From Folioceros fuciformis (lineage: Eukaryota > Anthocerotophyta > Anthocerotopsida > Anthocerotales): a DNA stretch of 21,927 bases. The stretch is from positions 94,130 through 116,056 of the forward strand of contig JBNGIO010006141.1 in NCBI GenBank assembly GCA_049999805.1, given 5' to 3'. This document shows, in pieces, positions 8,008-17,313 of the stretch. Position 1 is the first letter of the stretch; every line of letters begins with the position of its first letter. The notes below the pieces were generated by a model. That model did not search any database. It was not told the DNA's origin and saw only the letters and a list, made by a program, of their open reading frames with translations. Position numbers and translations under genes: made by a program.

Positions 8008-8691
8008 ATGGGTATTGACCACTTGGGGAAGTATGAGAGGGGGCCCACTTACGGGTCCTAGGAATCTTGGAATGTGAGAGGCTTGGGCGGTTGGTCAAAA
8101 TCCACCTCTAAGTGTCGCAGGTTGCAGCATCTCCTGCGAGAGGACATCACATGGGATGTGGTTTGTCTTCAGCAACACAAACTTTTGGCAGACCACATAC
8201 AACGAATAAAAAAGCTGTTTCTGCCAAGGCGTACAATGTGGGTCCGGGCGAGAGCGGCAGAGGAAGGAGCTAGTACTAACGCTAGAGAGTATGATTCGGC
8301 CACGAGGGGAGGCGTCTCTATCACGGTCCATCCAGAGCAAGGTCAAAATTTTCTGGAGACAGGACAAGATGATTTGGGTAGGTTTGTTAGGGTGGTGTTG
8401 CAGACTTCTCAAGGCCCCCTGGGCATCTGTAACGTTTATGCCCCCAACATTGGGTCAGAGAGGAGCCTCTTGTGGAGTCATTTAGGTGAGCATCTGAGTG
8501 ATCAGATACCATGGATTATCGCGGGTGACTTCAACTTTGTAGAAAGGCGAGAGGACATCCAAGGTGTCAGCCAGGTGGACATTCGGAGGGTGCCCTTATC
8601 GTAGCAAGAGCAGAGAGACACTAACCTAAATGTGCAGGATCCGTGGCTGGCTCTTCTGGCACACCGTCGTCAAAAACTCTCTCAAGTTTAG
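8008..8691 (+). pseudogene. LINE L1 ORF2: apurinic-type endonuclease domain
   Basis: LINE endonuclease nicks the target to prime reverse transcription. The start is the ATG at 8008 (MGID), matched by the ATG at 13495 in L2. Motifs: SWNVRGLGG, VVCLQQHKL, NVYAPN, IIAGDFNFVE; the last part, RRLDRF and SDHHPI, lies in the next entry's frame. The metal-binding Glu expected in LQE is Gln here (CAA, 8173-8175), while L2 keeps Glu. In-frame TAGs stand at 8059 and 8602. Compared base by base with L2, a +1 insertion lies between about 8633 and 8690, probably in the A5 run at 8672-8676. The domain is therefore dead. Confidence 0.9.
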
Positions 8692-10156
8692 CTGGTCCAA
8701 TCAACAGCCTACGGCTTGTGGGGCTCGAAGACTGGATAGGTTCTTCGTTCCCACCACGTGGCTACCATATGTGCGGGAGTATAGTATTTTGGCTAGTATA
8801 GTGCTATCGGACCATCACCCGATCAGCTTGCTCTTACAGCTCTCTCCTGGAGACCTCCGACACAAAAGGGACAAGAGAGGGTTTCGGATGAATACGTCTC
8901 TCTTAGTGGAAGAAGGTGTGTATGAGCTAAACAAGAGCATATGGCAGGGTATAGAACAAGGAGATGAGCCGGCAATGCAAAGGCTTATGAGTGCGAATAC
9001 TAAGGCCACTTCCTTTATGAGGAGGCTTGGCTCACAGTGCAAGAAAGAAAAAGCTCGGTTAGAGGACTTCCTTCGAGATGAATTGGGTGTCATTCAAAGA
9101 GAAGGAGAACAGCGTGCCCTGACCGGGGAGGAGGAAGGTCAGCTCCCAGAAATACACTGTGATCTTGCAAAGCTAGAAGAGGATAGAGCAAGGGGTTGGT
9201 ACAAGCGGGCTAAGGTGAACTGGGTGCAAGAAGGAGATTGCCCCTCTAAGTTCTTCTCCGACAAGGTGGCAGTGAATCGACATAAGACAAGAAGCCCTGC
9301 TCTCCCCCACGCACAGGGTATTAGGAAGGACTCCCTTAGTGGCTTGAAAAAACTGATCACCTTCTTTTATGTTGGAATTTTTGCAAGTCTCGGAAAACAG
9401 GCAGGGTGGGTGGATCTTTGGAACTTGTCGTATGGACAGTTTCCTGCTAAGGTGACAGAGGCTCAGCGTACAATTCTTGACAAACCTTTCACAGCTGCGG
9501 AGGTGGTGCAAGCGTTGAACGAGATGCTGAGGAAAAAATCACCAGGGCATGACGGTATCCCTCTTGAGTTTCTGGCTTGGGGTTGGGATTTTATGGGGCC
9601 GCTCTTCATGGAGACAGTAAACACGATATGGGAGGAAGGTAGTATGGGCCCATGGTTTAACCTAGGCCTTATTTCCCTTTTACCCAAACATGATGCTAGT
9701 CTTTCCATTGCTAATTGGCAGCCTATCACCCTCTTTACAACCACTTACAAAGTGATTTCCAAAGTCTTAGTGAAGAGGCTCAAGTGCTTCGTGGACGACT
9801 GGCTGGAGGTGGAGCAACGAGGGTTCATCCAAAACAGGTGTATTCTAGATAACATGCTGCTTTTGCGTGAGGCTAAGATTGATGCCGTATCTCAACACAA
9901 GCCGGCAGTGTTTATCTCCTTAGATTTCTATAAGGCTTATGATACAATTGAATGGCACTTCCTTTGGAGATGTGTGAGAAGTTTTGGACTGGGTAACCAC
10001 TTCTGCAGATGGATTGCAATTCTCTGCGAGGATGCATGCGCAATGGTCTTTGCGAACGGCTCCTTCACTGATATGTTTGATATCAGGAGGTCGGTATGTC
10101 AAGGATGCCCTCTGGCCCCGTTCCTATTCATAATTGTCACTGATTTTCTTTTGTGA
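8630..10156 (+). pseudogene. LINE L1 ORF2: endonuclease end and reverse transcriptase
   Basis: The frame resumes real coding at about 8677 with SLKFSWSNQQ, RRLDRFF and LSDHHPI (end of the endonuclease). A linker (WVQEGDCPSKFF) leads to non-LTR RT: KSPGHDGIP, LLPKHDASLSIANWQPI, QRGFIQNRCILDN, SLDFYKAYDTIEW, SVCQGCPLAPFLF. The RT would copy LINE RNA at the nicked target. The frame stops at a TGA (10154-10156) just before the catalytic block; the following sequence continues in the same frame, so this is a single point stop. The first ~45 bases of the open frame are read-in from the wrong frame, upstream of the A-run frameshift. Confidence 0.92.
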
Positions 10157-11908
10157 GTAGTTAAGCAAGACTCAAGGATTGAAGGCATCCAAAATTCGGA
10201 TGGCTCGCAGCTGCGTACCTCGGCCTTCGCTGATGATACCTTGTTATTCTCATCTGCCGATACGACGTTCTTAACAGCCTTGCTCTCCCAGGTAGAGATA
10301 TTTGGTCAGCTATCAGGGTGCAACGTGAACTGGAGCAAGACCAGGATGATGTGCGTTAACATGCAGGGTGAGCCACCCGAGTGTATCAGACACATTATGC
10401 GGGTCCAACCCGGATTGTCACACAAGTACCTGGGCCTACCATTCCAAGAAGAGGATGAGAACATGGAGATTGGTAAATATGTATGCCTCATGCTCATACG
10501 GAAAGCAATAAGTTTGCGCATTTTGGATCTTAGTCTTGCAGGTAGAATTGTGGTCATAAACCATATTTTGACCGCTTCCCTGTGGTACTATTTGTTCTTA
10601 TGGGCCCCTAGCAAGGTTGACCTGAGGAGTTTAAAGCAGATTATTTCCAACTTCTTATGGGGTAAGTCTAAGGAGCTGCTCTCCCCTTCCCATAAGGTGG
10701 CGTGGCGACATATGATACAGAGCAAGCGGCTGGGTGGGCTAGGACTGGAGGATCCCGCATGCAAGATGAAGATCCTGCATGTGCAATGGGTTTTGAAACC
10801 TGCAGGTCCAATGGGCTACCCCTGGAAAACTTGGTTAACCCAACACTTGCAGCAAACTCAAGCGGTTGCCCGGGGGTGGAGGTCTATGGACAACTTATTG
10901 GCGGATAGACCCTTACTTGACACAAGAGAGTGTTCTCCACTCTTTGCTTCAATATGGCGCAGCTTCTTGGAAGTTAAGACTCTCCTTCAACCCGCCATAC
11001 CCAAGAATAGGGACAATGCGCTAGGCCTCCCTCTCCAAGGGTTCAAGGGGCTCTGGTCACAAGACTTCCTTTCGAGGGTGTACCATTCCCAGATTTTTGG
11101 TTCCTCTGGTAGAAGAGGCATTGTGCAGCTTGGGCACCTATGGAATTGTGTAGGATGGAAAACAGCGGAGGAAGTTCGTGCACAGTTTGGGACTCCAGTT
11201 CGACATGTGAGACTAATGCTTGCATGGCTACAGGAAGGGATGGCAGAGGAGGTGAAGCAGGCGCTATTACAGCTGGCCCAAGTGGGCATTCACATGTGGG
11301 GGGCCCACCCCGTGGAAGATAGGATGAGAGACTCCGACCAAGAGGAGGATGCGGCCCCCCTAGATTTCGACCGGGCAGTGCTCATGTCATCACTAATGGA
11401 AGACAGTGAGAATCTATCCTACAAGACTTTGAACGCAGAAGGGCTTTTGGAGGTTGTCGGCAGGGAGGATGGCATTATCGGTGGTGTGTGCCTGAGAGGG
11501 ATACCTACGCTTTACAGAGCTAAGCGTGCGGGGCATTGGCTCACCCAGGAAGAACATGACCGCAAGAAGCAACCTCTGCAACAAAGTCCTGTAAGATGTT
11601 GGTTTCGATTGAAGGAGAATTATGAATTACTAATGAGACCTGACCTATATATGTGGCCTGGGAGCTGTGGAAGGATGCAGGGCAACGCGAGATCACTTTT
11701 CAACTTTCCTTTAGGGGCCATCTACCCTCGACTCGTGCACGCACAGAAATCTCCTCAGCGACGTCGACTGGCTCCGAGATTGAGGCTCTCCCAGCGTCGC
11801 CAGAGGGCAACGATTAAACTCCTGTGGTCGACCATTGGGGTCCCCCCCAAGGTGCGAGTTACCATCTGGTGTTTCTTCCAAGCTTGTCTACCTAACGCAG
11901 ATCACTAG
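10157..11908 (+). pseudogene. LINE L1 ORF2: RT catalytic block, thumb and C-terminal region
   Basis: In frame with the preceding entry across the TGA at 10154. The catalytic FADD of RT is intact at 10226-10237, followed by LLFS, CNVNWSKT and YLGLPF, the usual order in plant LINEs. The central part (AGRIVVINHIL, FLWG, GGLGLEDP) is the typical region after RT. The C-terminal part ends PPKVRVTIWCFFQ.CLPNADH and a TAG at 11906-11908, where L2 has TGG in the same place, so this is a TGG to TAG change inside the zinc-finger region. No RNase H domain is seen. Confidence 0.9.
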
Positions 11909-12151
11909 GACGGGTTGCTGGCGGCCATGGGGGAGGAATGGTGTAGGCTTTGTAGTGTTGGCACCTCTCACAAAAGCCAACATATCTTCTTTCAATGCGA
12001 CTATGCGCAAGGTGTCTGGATTGAAGTTGGCAAGTGGCTTCAAAACCTCCTCCCAGAGAGAACCATTGTGGTTACAGAGCAAACCGCTCTTTTTGGGCTT
12101 GACGAACGAACAGGAGAGCCTCTAGTCCAGAAGCACTGGTGGGGAGTGGTC
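11909..12151 (+). pseudogene. LINE L1 C-terminal zinc-finger region, truncated
   Basis: Continues the ORF2 frame after the TAG at 11906: CRLCSVGTSHKSQHIFFQC gives the C-C-H-C ligands of the RT-associated zinc finger of plant LINEs, and ALFGLDERTGEPL then matches ALFGLDAASGKPL in L2 (15838-15880). Similarity to L2 ends at about 12150, after WWG. L1 therefore lacks the last ~75 codons, the 3' UTR and the poly(A) tail; antisense copia C2 starts at that point. Confidence 0.88.
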
Positions 12152-12918
12152 TAGTCTCAACAGCTTTACATTTAGAGAAAAGGTTTCGAGGTAGTCCAAG
12201 CCAGGGACTTTGGAGAAACCCCTCGCCACGAAACGAGCTTTATATCTATCGAAGGTACCATCTGCCTTAACTTTTAGTTTAAACACCCATTTGCATGAAA
12301 CTAGTTGTCTATCTAAAGGTAATTCCACAAGCTCCCATGTTCCGTTCTCCATCAAGGAGTCATACTCTGACTGAATTGCTTTTCCCCATTCTTTCTGATC
12401 TGGTCTACTCAACGCTTCTTCATAGGACTGAGGTTCAATGGGGTCCAGAGAGGTTGCATCATTGATTATCACATAGGAAGAAGAAACACGAAAGTCTGAA
12501 GCACGGTAATAATTGGGAGGTTGTCTATGACGAGATGGATACCTTCTACCTGGTTCTTCAACAGCTGGAGGGTCAACAAGTTCAACATCTAAGGCAGGTT
12601 CAATCTCAATAACTTGTTCTGGAGGATGGTGATCCTGTTGATCCTTATGATTGTTAGGTGCATCTGGTTGTGCAGGCTCTGCAGCTGCGTTTTCAAGACC
12701 AACAAGTTCAAAACCTATTGAATCATCAACAAGATCATCAGCTGGATCATCCCCACCCACAGGGGCAACATCCTCAGCAGGAACAACTTGAGTTCCATGA
12801 GCATTTTGATCAAAGTGTGAATCTTGAAGCACTGTTGTGTCATCATCATCAAGAGGGGGATCCTGGGAAGCTCCCACTGATGCCTAATTGCTGCCTTCAT
12901 CAAAAGTAACACGCCTGG
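12152..12918 (-). pseudogene. pol: Copia C2 (right part in transcription order): linker and start of RT
   Basis: Read on the minus strand from 12918 down. It starts in the segment RVTFDEG (after the integrase), meets a TAG at 12884-12886, then an acidic, proline-rich linker (DDDDTTVLQD, PRRYPSRHRQPPNYY-like composition). RT follows with EEALSRPDQKEW, NGTWELVELP, CKWVFKLK and YKARFVARGF. It ends at about 12152, where coding for RT block A runs into LINE L1. It is the downstream half of the element whose upstream half is at 16385-17313; LINE L2 splits them. The RT catalytic motif, RNase H and 3' LTR are absent. Confidence 0.9.
12905..12918 (+). repeat. Left target-site duplication of LINE L2
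   Basis: AGTAACACGCCTGG, matched by AGTAACACTCCTGG at 16385-16398 (13 of 14). The right copy directly follows the poly(A) tail plus CG. Removing 12919-16398 rejoins the copia C2 frame exactly (ARSV followed by TFDEG), which confirms the boundary. Confidence 0.92.
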
Positions 12919-13494
12919 AGATCAGGAAGGCGGAAGGTACAACAAGGAGGAAAGGCAGATAGTTTGTGATCAACCTAACGGTTATGAGAAAGGTTCCAGA
13001 CTTTTATTCTTTTAGGTTATGATAGGAGGCGGGGGGGAGCAGCTACCCCTTATCATCACACTACACCAATTGCATGCAGGGCAGGAAAGGATATTTGACT
13101 TCTTGTCTGCCGGAGAGGTTCCTGTAGGCAAGCAGGGAAAGGAGGTGGAATTATTCAGTGGTATATACCAGAAGGATGGTCAACTTTTTGCTAACATCCG
13201 GCTAACATAAGTTTATGGACCCAATATGCCACTTATCCTAGAGTGGAGGTGGTCCTTGGACGTGCCTTGGGTGACAGACAAGATATGGAGTCCAGACATG
13301 GTAGTGGGTGATGTCGAGGGCCCTTTGATGGTCAGGACAGGAGGACTACGCCCGTTGTTCGCAAGACTAAAAGGCTTCATAGATTGTCTCTTGAGCTCAA
13401 ACCAAAGGACCATCTGGAGCGGCCCAAGTCAGTGTCTGGGGCTAGGATGCCCGAGCCTTCTGCTGTCTGGAATCTCTCAAGCAAGTCCCGCTAA
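12919..13494 (+). pseudogene. LINE L2 sequence upstream of ORF2
   Basis: Begins directly after the target duplication. It holds short frames: 13019-13210 (IFDFLSAGEV) and 13226-13494 (LEWRWSLDVPW, later a basic VRKTKRLHR in a second frame). The latter matches L1 7728-7961, so both are one LINE region, perhaps the ORF1 end. No zinc knuckle or other domain is recognised. Confidence 0.55.
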
Positions 13495-14596
13495 ATGGGT
13501 ATCGATAGTTTGAAGAACTACGGGAGGGGGTCTCACCTGCGGATCATTTCCTGGAATGTTAGGGGTTTGGGGGGATGGTTGAAGACGGCGTCGAAGTGTA
13601 GAAGACTAAAGAATCTACTAGAAGAGGAAGTCACATGGGATATTGTGTGCTTGCAAGAGCATAAACTCTCTCTGGAGCACATCCAGAAAGTGAAGATCTT
13701 TCTTCTTGGTAGAACAGAATGGGCAGCAACTAGAGCAGAGGATTCAAGAGGTGGAGAAATCTCTTCTCAATGAGTTTCAGAGACCCGCGGAGGTGTGTCC
13801 ATTACAGTTCACCCAGAACAAACTCACAACATCCTGGAATCGGGGCAAGATGAGGATGGGAGGTTTGTGTGGCAGGTGCTGCAAACTCCTCAAGGTCCAA
13901 TAATATTTACGCGCCTAATGCTACCATTGACAGGATTATCCTTTGGTGTAGGCTGGGGGATCAGCTTGATGAGCAGATCCCGTGGATGTTGGCTGGCGAC
14001 TTCAACTTTGTTGAACGCACATTCGAGGGGATGGCCCAGTTGATATGTCTTGGCAAGAGCAGGGAGACACGGTCTTGGCTGTGCAGGATCCTTAGGTGTC
14101 CCTCCTGACACATTGCCAACCATAGTCCTTGATGTTCAGCTGGTCCAACCAACAACAATAGAATTTGGGAGCGCGTAGGTTGGACAGGTTTCATTTACCT
14201 TCAGGGTGGTTGGCCTTCGTATAGTCATACAATATTCTTGCTGGTATGATCCTTTCCGACCACCACCCCACTAGCTTGCACTTGAGGCTTGCTCCTGAGT
14301 ATGAGCGCCCAAGGAGGCATATGCAAAATTTTCAGATGAACACATCCTTACTGAAGGAAAAAGGTGTCTTTCAGGATATCAAAAACATCTGGCAGGGAGT
14401 TGAACAGGGGGAAGAAAATGCGGTGGCCAAATTGATGTGTGCTAACAATGAGGCAACTCGGTATTTTAACGAGGGGTTCAACGAGAAAGAGAACAACACC
14501 AGTAAGAATGTTTTTTGAGGGAGGAACTGTGCTGGTTACAAAGGAGTTGCGAGGGCCGGGACTTCACAAGTGATCCTGCTCCTCCGAGTGGACTCC
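13495..14596 (+). pseudogene. LINE L2 ORF2: endonuclease domain and linker
   Basis: The start is ATG 13495 (MGIDSLKNY). Motifs: IISWNVRGLGG, IVCLQEHKL (metal-binding Glu kept), GGVSITVHPEQ, NIYAPN, MLAGDFNFVE, then after frame changes MSWQEQGDT, FSWSNQQ, RRLDRF and ILSDHHPTS. The linker MNTSLLKEKGVF follows, as in L1 8888. Damage: TGA at 13771; about 10 bases missing near 13898-13903 before NIYAPN, shifting the frame; another shift near 14030; TAGs near 14094 and 14143; another shift near 14510, after which L1-like linker sequence (LREEL, LQRSC) goes on to about 14596. There the plus-strand similarity stops and the inverted part begins. Confidence 0.87.
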
Positions 14597-15340
14597 CCTA
14601 CTATCCATGGAATATGCATACCCATCCATGGAATATGCATACTTAGCTTCCCTTAGGAGTAGTAGGTTGTCCAGGATGCACCTATTTTGAATGAACCCTC
14701 GCTGCTCTTTCTCAATCCAATCATCAAGAAATGGTGTAATTCGGTTAGCCATGACCTTAGCAATCACCTTGTATGTGGTAGTGAGCAAGGTAATTGGGCG
14801 CCAATTGGAGATTGATAAACTGGCGTCTTGCTTAGGGAGCAAGGAGATATTGAACCAGCTCCCCATGCTACCTTCCTCCCAAAACATACTTACCGCTTCC
14901 ATGAATAACGGCTGCATAAATTCCCACCCCCAGAGTAGGAACTCTGAAGGGATACCATCATGTCCCGGGGATTTATCCCTCGCCATCCCCTTCAGGGCCT
15001 AGAACACCTCATCAGCAATTATCGGCTTATCCAGAGCCCTGCGATGGTCCTCGGACACTTTAGCCGAAAGCGCGCCATATGAAGAACACCAAATCCATTC
15101 CCACCCTGCCACCTTCCCAACACTGGAGAAAATGCCAACAAAGAAGAGGGTAATAAGAATTTTTAGACCTTCGAGCGATTCTTGCACCATGCCTCGCGCG
15201 TCTGGGAGGGTAGGGATTTGTGTCCTATGTCGGTTAGAGGCCACCTTATCGAAGAAGAATTTAGAGGGGCCGTCCCCCTCCAGGGCGATGGTGCATCCTA
15301 GGAAAACGCCTAATTGGGCCACAAACCTACGATAAAGCAA
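14564..15340 (-). pseudogene. LINE L2 reverse transcriptase segment in inverted orientation
   Basis: On the minus strand, from 15340 down: GDGPSKFFFDKVASNRH, RALDKPIIADEVF, a TAG at about 15000, then KSPGHDGIPSEF, EEGSMGSWFN, LPKQDASLSISNWRPI, QRGFIQNRCILDNLLLLREAK. These match L1 9235-9885 in order, but L1 and the rest of L2 are on the plus strand. The catalytic block of RT is missing. The frame ends in a twofold YAYSMDG repeat (14603-14642) at the left breakpoint. Coding beyond LREAK is not LINE-like. Confidence 0.92.
14603..14642 (+). repeat. 21-bp tandem repeat at inversion breakpoint
   Basis: ATCCATGGAATATGCATAC at 14603-14621 and again at 14624-14642, perfect, 21-bp period. It contains the palindromes CCATGG and ATGCAT. 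It lies exactly where L2 changes orientation. Confidence 0.9.
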
Positions 15341-15344
15341 AGGT

Positions 15345-16139
15345 TTAGTGCTGGTTCCGACTGTGTGAAAATTGGGCTTTGACCTTCAGACCAGATCTTT
15401 ACAAGTGGCCCAGGCGTCCAGGGTGCAAGAAGGCTATCTATCGATCTTTCTTCAACTTCCCAACCGCGGACTTGTTCCTCTGGTTGGTGTGAGCGCAGAA
15501 AATCAAGCAAAGACAACTAATGGCTCCCCGATTGCGGTTAGCTAGATGATGACAAAGGGAAGCCATCAAGCTTCTATGGAAGTCCGTAAGAATCCCCCCC
15601 AAGGTCAAGTCTACGGTTTGGTGTTTTTTTCAAGCGTGTTTGCCTAATGCGGATCGTTGGGATGGGCTTTTAGTTGCAACGATGGAGGAAGTGTGTCGAC
15701 TGTGCACCGCTGGGGCCCCGAACAAGAGTCAACACATGTTCTTCACTACAGCTTTGCTCAAGAGATCTGGAGGGAGGTGGGCAGGTGGCTCCGATTGATT
15801 TTTCCTGGTGCTAATCTCAGGATCACAACAGAATTAGCTTTATTTGGGCTGGACGCAGCCTCAGGCAAACCTCTCCTTAAAACACAATGGTGGGGCTTAC
15901 TGTGGTCTTCTTGCCTTTTTTATCTTTGGGTCAATCGGTCCGCGGTGGTCTATGGAGGACAGGAGTCCGCTTCATCAAAAGCTTTGTTGTGGTGCATATG
16001 GGAGCATTTTTTGATTGCAGCAGAACCTTTGGAGCAATCCTGTTGGAAACAGTTTAAGGGGAAAGATTGGAGGACGGCGGGATTCCTAGCTCCTGGGAAA
16101 GATGCGCGTTGGAATCATTCATGCCCCTGGGGAAGGTGA
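15345..16139 (+). pseudogene. LINE L2 ORF2 C-terminal part with zinc finger
   Basis: Plus-strand coding resumes with WFRLCENW and RPDLYKWP, matching L1 from about 11600. It goes on through LMAPRLRLAR, IPPKVKSTVWCFFQACLPNAD, CRLCTAGAPNKSQHMFF, with one frame change near 15730 (about one base lost before the last zinc ligand). It then runs open (15733-16139) through ALFGLDAASGKPLLK, WWGLLWSSCLFYLWVNRS to a stop at 16137-16139. Two TAGs lie near 15535-15545. This gives the complete C-terminus that L1 has lost. No RNase H domain follows. Confidence 0.88.
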
Positions 16140-16372
16140 GTCCTTAGGGTCCTTAGGAGACTTCGAAGTGTGAGTGTAAGTGGCTTCGGCAGCATGCTGG
16201 TAGCATAGTATAGGGGAGCGCTCTCTGAGCGCCTTCTCTTGAGTTTTGGACTCAAGGCCAGTCTTCCCCCTCTCTTTTGGTGCTCGATCTATGTACATAC
16301 GTTAGTAGGGGGTTCCCTTTGTATTGTAGTGGGAGGCATCTTCCAATCATAATCAGAATTCTTTTCTTCGCG
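16140..16372 (+). other. 3' UTR of LINE L2
   Basis: Non-coding, between the ORF2 stop and the A10 tail. It contains two hairpins: a 5-bp stem at 16218-16222/16228-16232 (GCGCT/AGCGC) and a 7-bp stem at 16238-16244/16250-16256 (CTTGAGT/ACTCAAG). No polyadenylation signal of AATAAA type is seen. Confidence 0.75.
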
Positions 16373-16382
16373 AAAAAAAAAA
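16373..16382 (+). other. Poly(A) tail of LINE L2
   Basis: Ten A residues, followed by CG and the right target-site duplication. Marks the 3' end of the insertion and its plus orientation. Confidence 0.92.
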
Positions 16383-16384
16383 CG

Positions 16385-16398
16385 AGTAACACTCCTGG
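16385..16398 (+). repeat. Right target-site duplication of LINE L2
   Basis: AGTAACACTCCTGG; one mismatch to 12905-12918 (T for G at the ninth base). It codes ARSV of copia C2 on the minus strand. Confidence 0.92.
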
Positions 16399-17313
16399 CA
16401 TATATTACTTTATTTTTAGGGACATCATAGAGTTTATATGCCTTGATGCCCTCTGTGTAGCCTAACATCAGAAGTTTACGTGCCTTGTCTGATTACTTGT
16501 TCCTCTTTTCTTTAAGAACAAAAGCATATGCTACACAGCCAAAGGTGCGCAGGTGAAGAATGGATGGCTTACGCCCCGTAAAAGCTTCATACGGGGTAAG
16601 TCCAACAGCTGAAGTTGTGGGCAATCTATTTTTAAGATAAGTAGATGTCATAATGGCTTCTGCCGAATATGGCATGAGGAGCTGAGCATAATGTAGAAGA
16701 GAAGATGTCATCTGCTACAATGGTACATTAAGACGCTCAGCAACTCCATTTTGCTATGGAGTGTAGGCTACTGTGAGTTGGCAACCAATGCCCTCAGCCA
16801 AACAGTAATCCTGAAACTCATTTGAGGTAAACTCTCCTCGATTGTCTGATCTTACAGTTTTAAGTTGCCTTCCAGTCCATCTTTCAACATACTTAAGGTA
16901 ATCCTTAAAGTAAGTAAAGCATTCACTCTTCTGCTTCAAAATGTAAGTAGTAACAAACCTCGTTTTGTCATATGTAAATGTCAGGAAGTATTTACGACCA
17001 CCAATGGACTCCTGTGAGAGAGGTCCACACAAATCTGTATGGACAAGTTCCAAGACATCCGAAGCCCTCTATGGTGCCTTGTTTTTAAAGGCTGCTTGAT
17101 GTCTCTTTGAAAGAACACAGGATTCACACAAAGGAAGTGGTACTAGAGGCCCTATATGCCCATGCTGGTAAAGATCGCTTACAGCTAGTTTTTTTAACTT
17201 TGCTGAATGAGGATGCCCTAGTCGTGAGTGTCACAATTTTGACTTTTCTATCTATTGTGCAGACGTAGTAGTTGCACCCTTTGTCAAGTTTAAGATGATA
17301 AAACCTAAGAGTG
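16385..17313 (-). pseudogene. pol: Copia C2 (left part in transcription order): pre-integrase domain and integrase
   Basis: Minus strand from ~17313 down: LWHSRLGHPHSAKL with a TGA replacing the Trp, CESCVLSKRHQAAFK (zinc-binding domain), ELVHTDLCGP (first catalytic Asp), VRSDNRGEF (second Asp), then TP*QNGVAERLN (catalytic Glu; the star is TAG at 16757-16759). A further TAG stands at 16718-16720 and a TAA at 16493-16495. The integrase C-terminal part (MTSSLLHYAQLL, LRTFGCVAYAF) ends at GYTEGIKAYKLYD and YARSV, where LINE L2 interrupts. Gag, protease and 5' LTR are absent; C3 begins beyond 17313. Confidence 0.92.

Larger units (their letters stand above)
12919..16384 (+). mobile_element. LINE L2, rearranged, inserted in antisense copia C2
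   Basis: Same family as L1 but clearly diverged. Order on the plus strand: ORF1-side sequence 12919-13494, endonuclease and linker 13495-~14596, inverted RT segment ~14600-~15340, C-terminal zinc-finger region ~15345-16139, 3' UTR 16140-16372, A10 tail 16373-16382. Flanked by a 14-bp target-site duplication. 5' truncation is likely because ORF1 is not complete. About 1.7 kb of RT (L1 equivalent ~9885-11598, including FADD) is missing. Inactive. Confidence 0.92.

Noticed and set aside
12658-12909. Plus-strand Gln/His-rich ORF
   Set aside because: It is the antisense of the acidic copia C2 linker on the minus strand.
14691-15002. Plus-strand ORF in the inverted segment
   Set aside because: The minus strand encodes clear RT motifs in the same place; the plus frame is a shadow.
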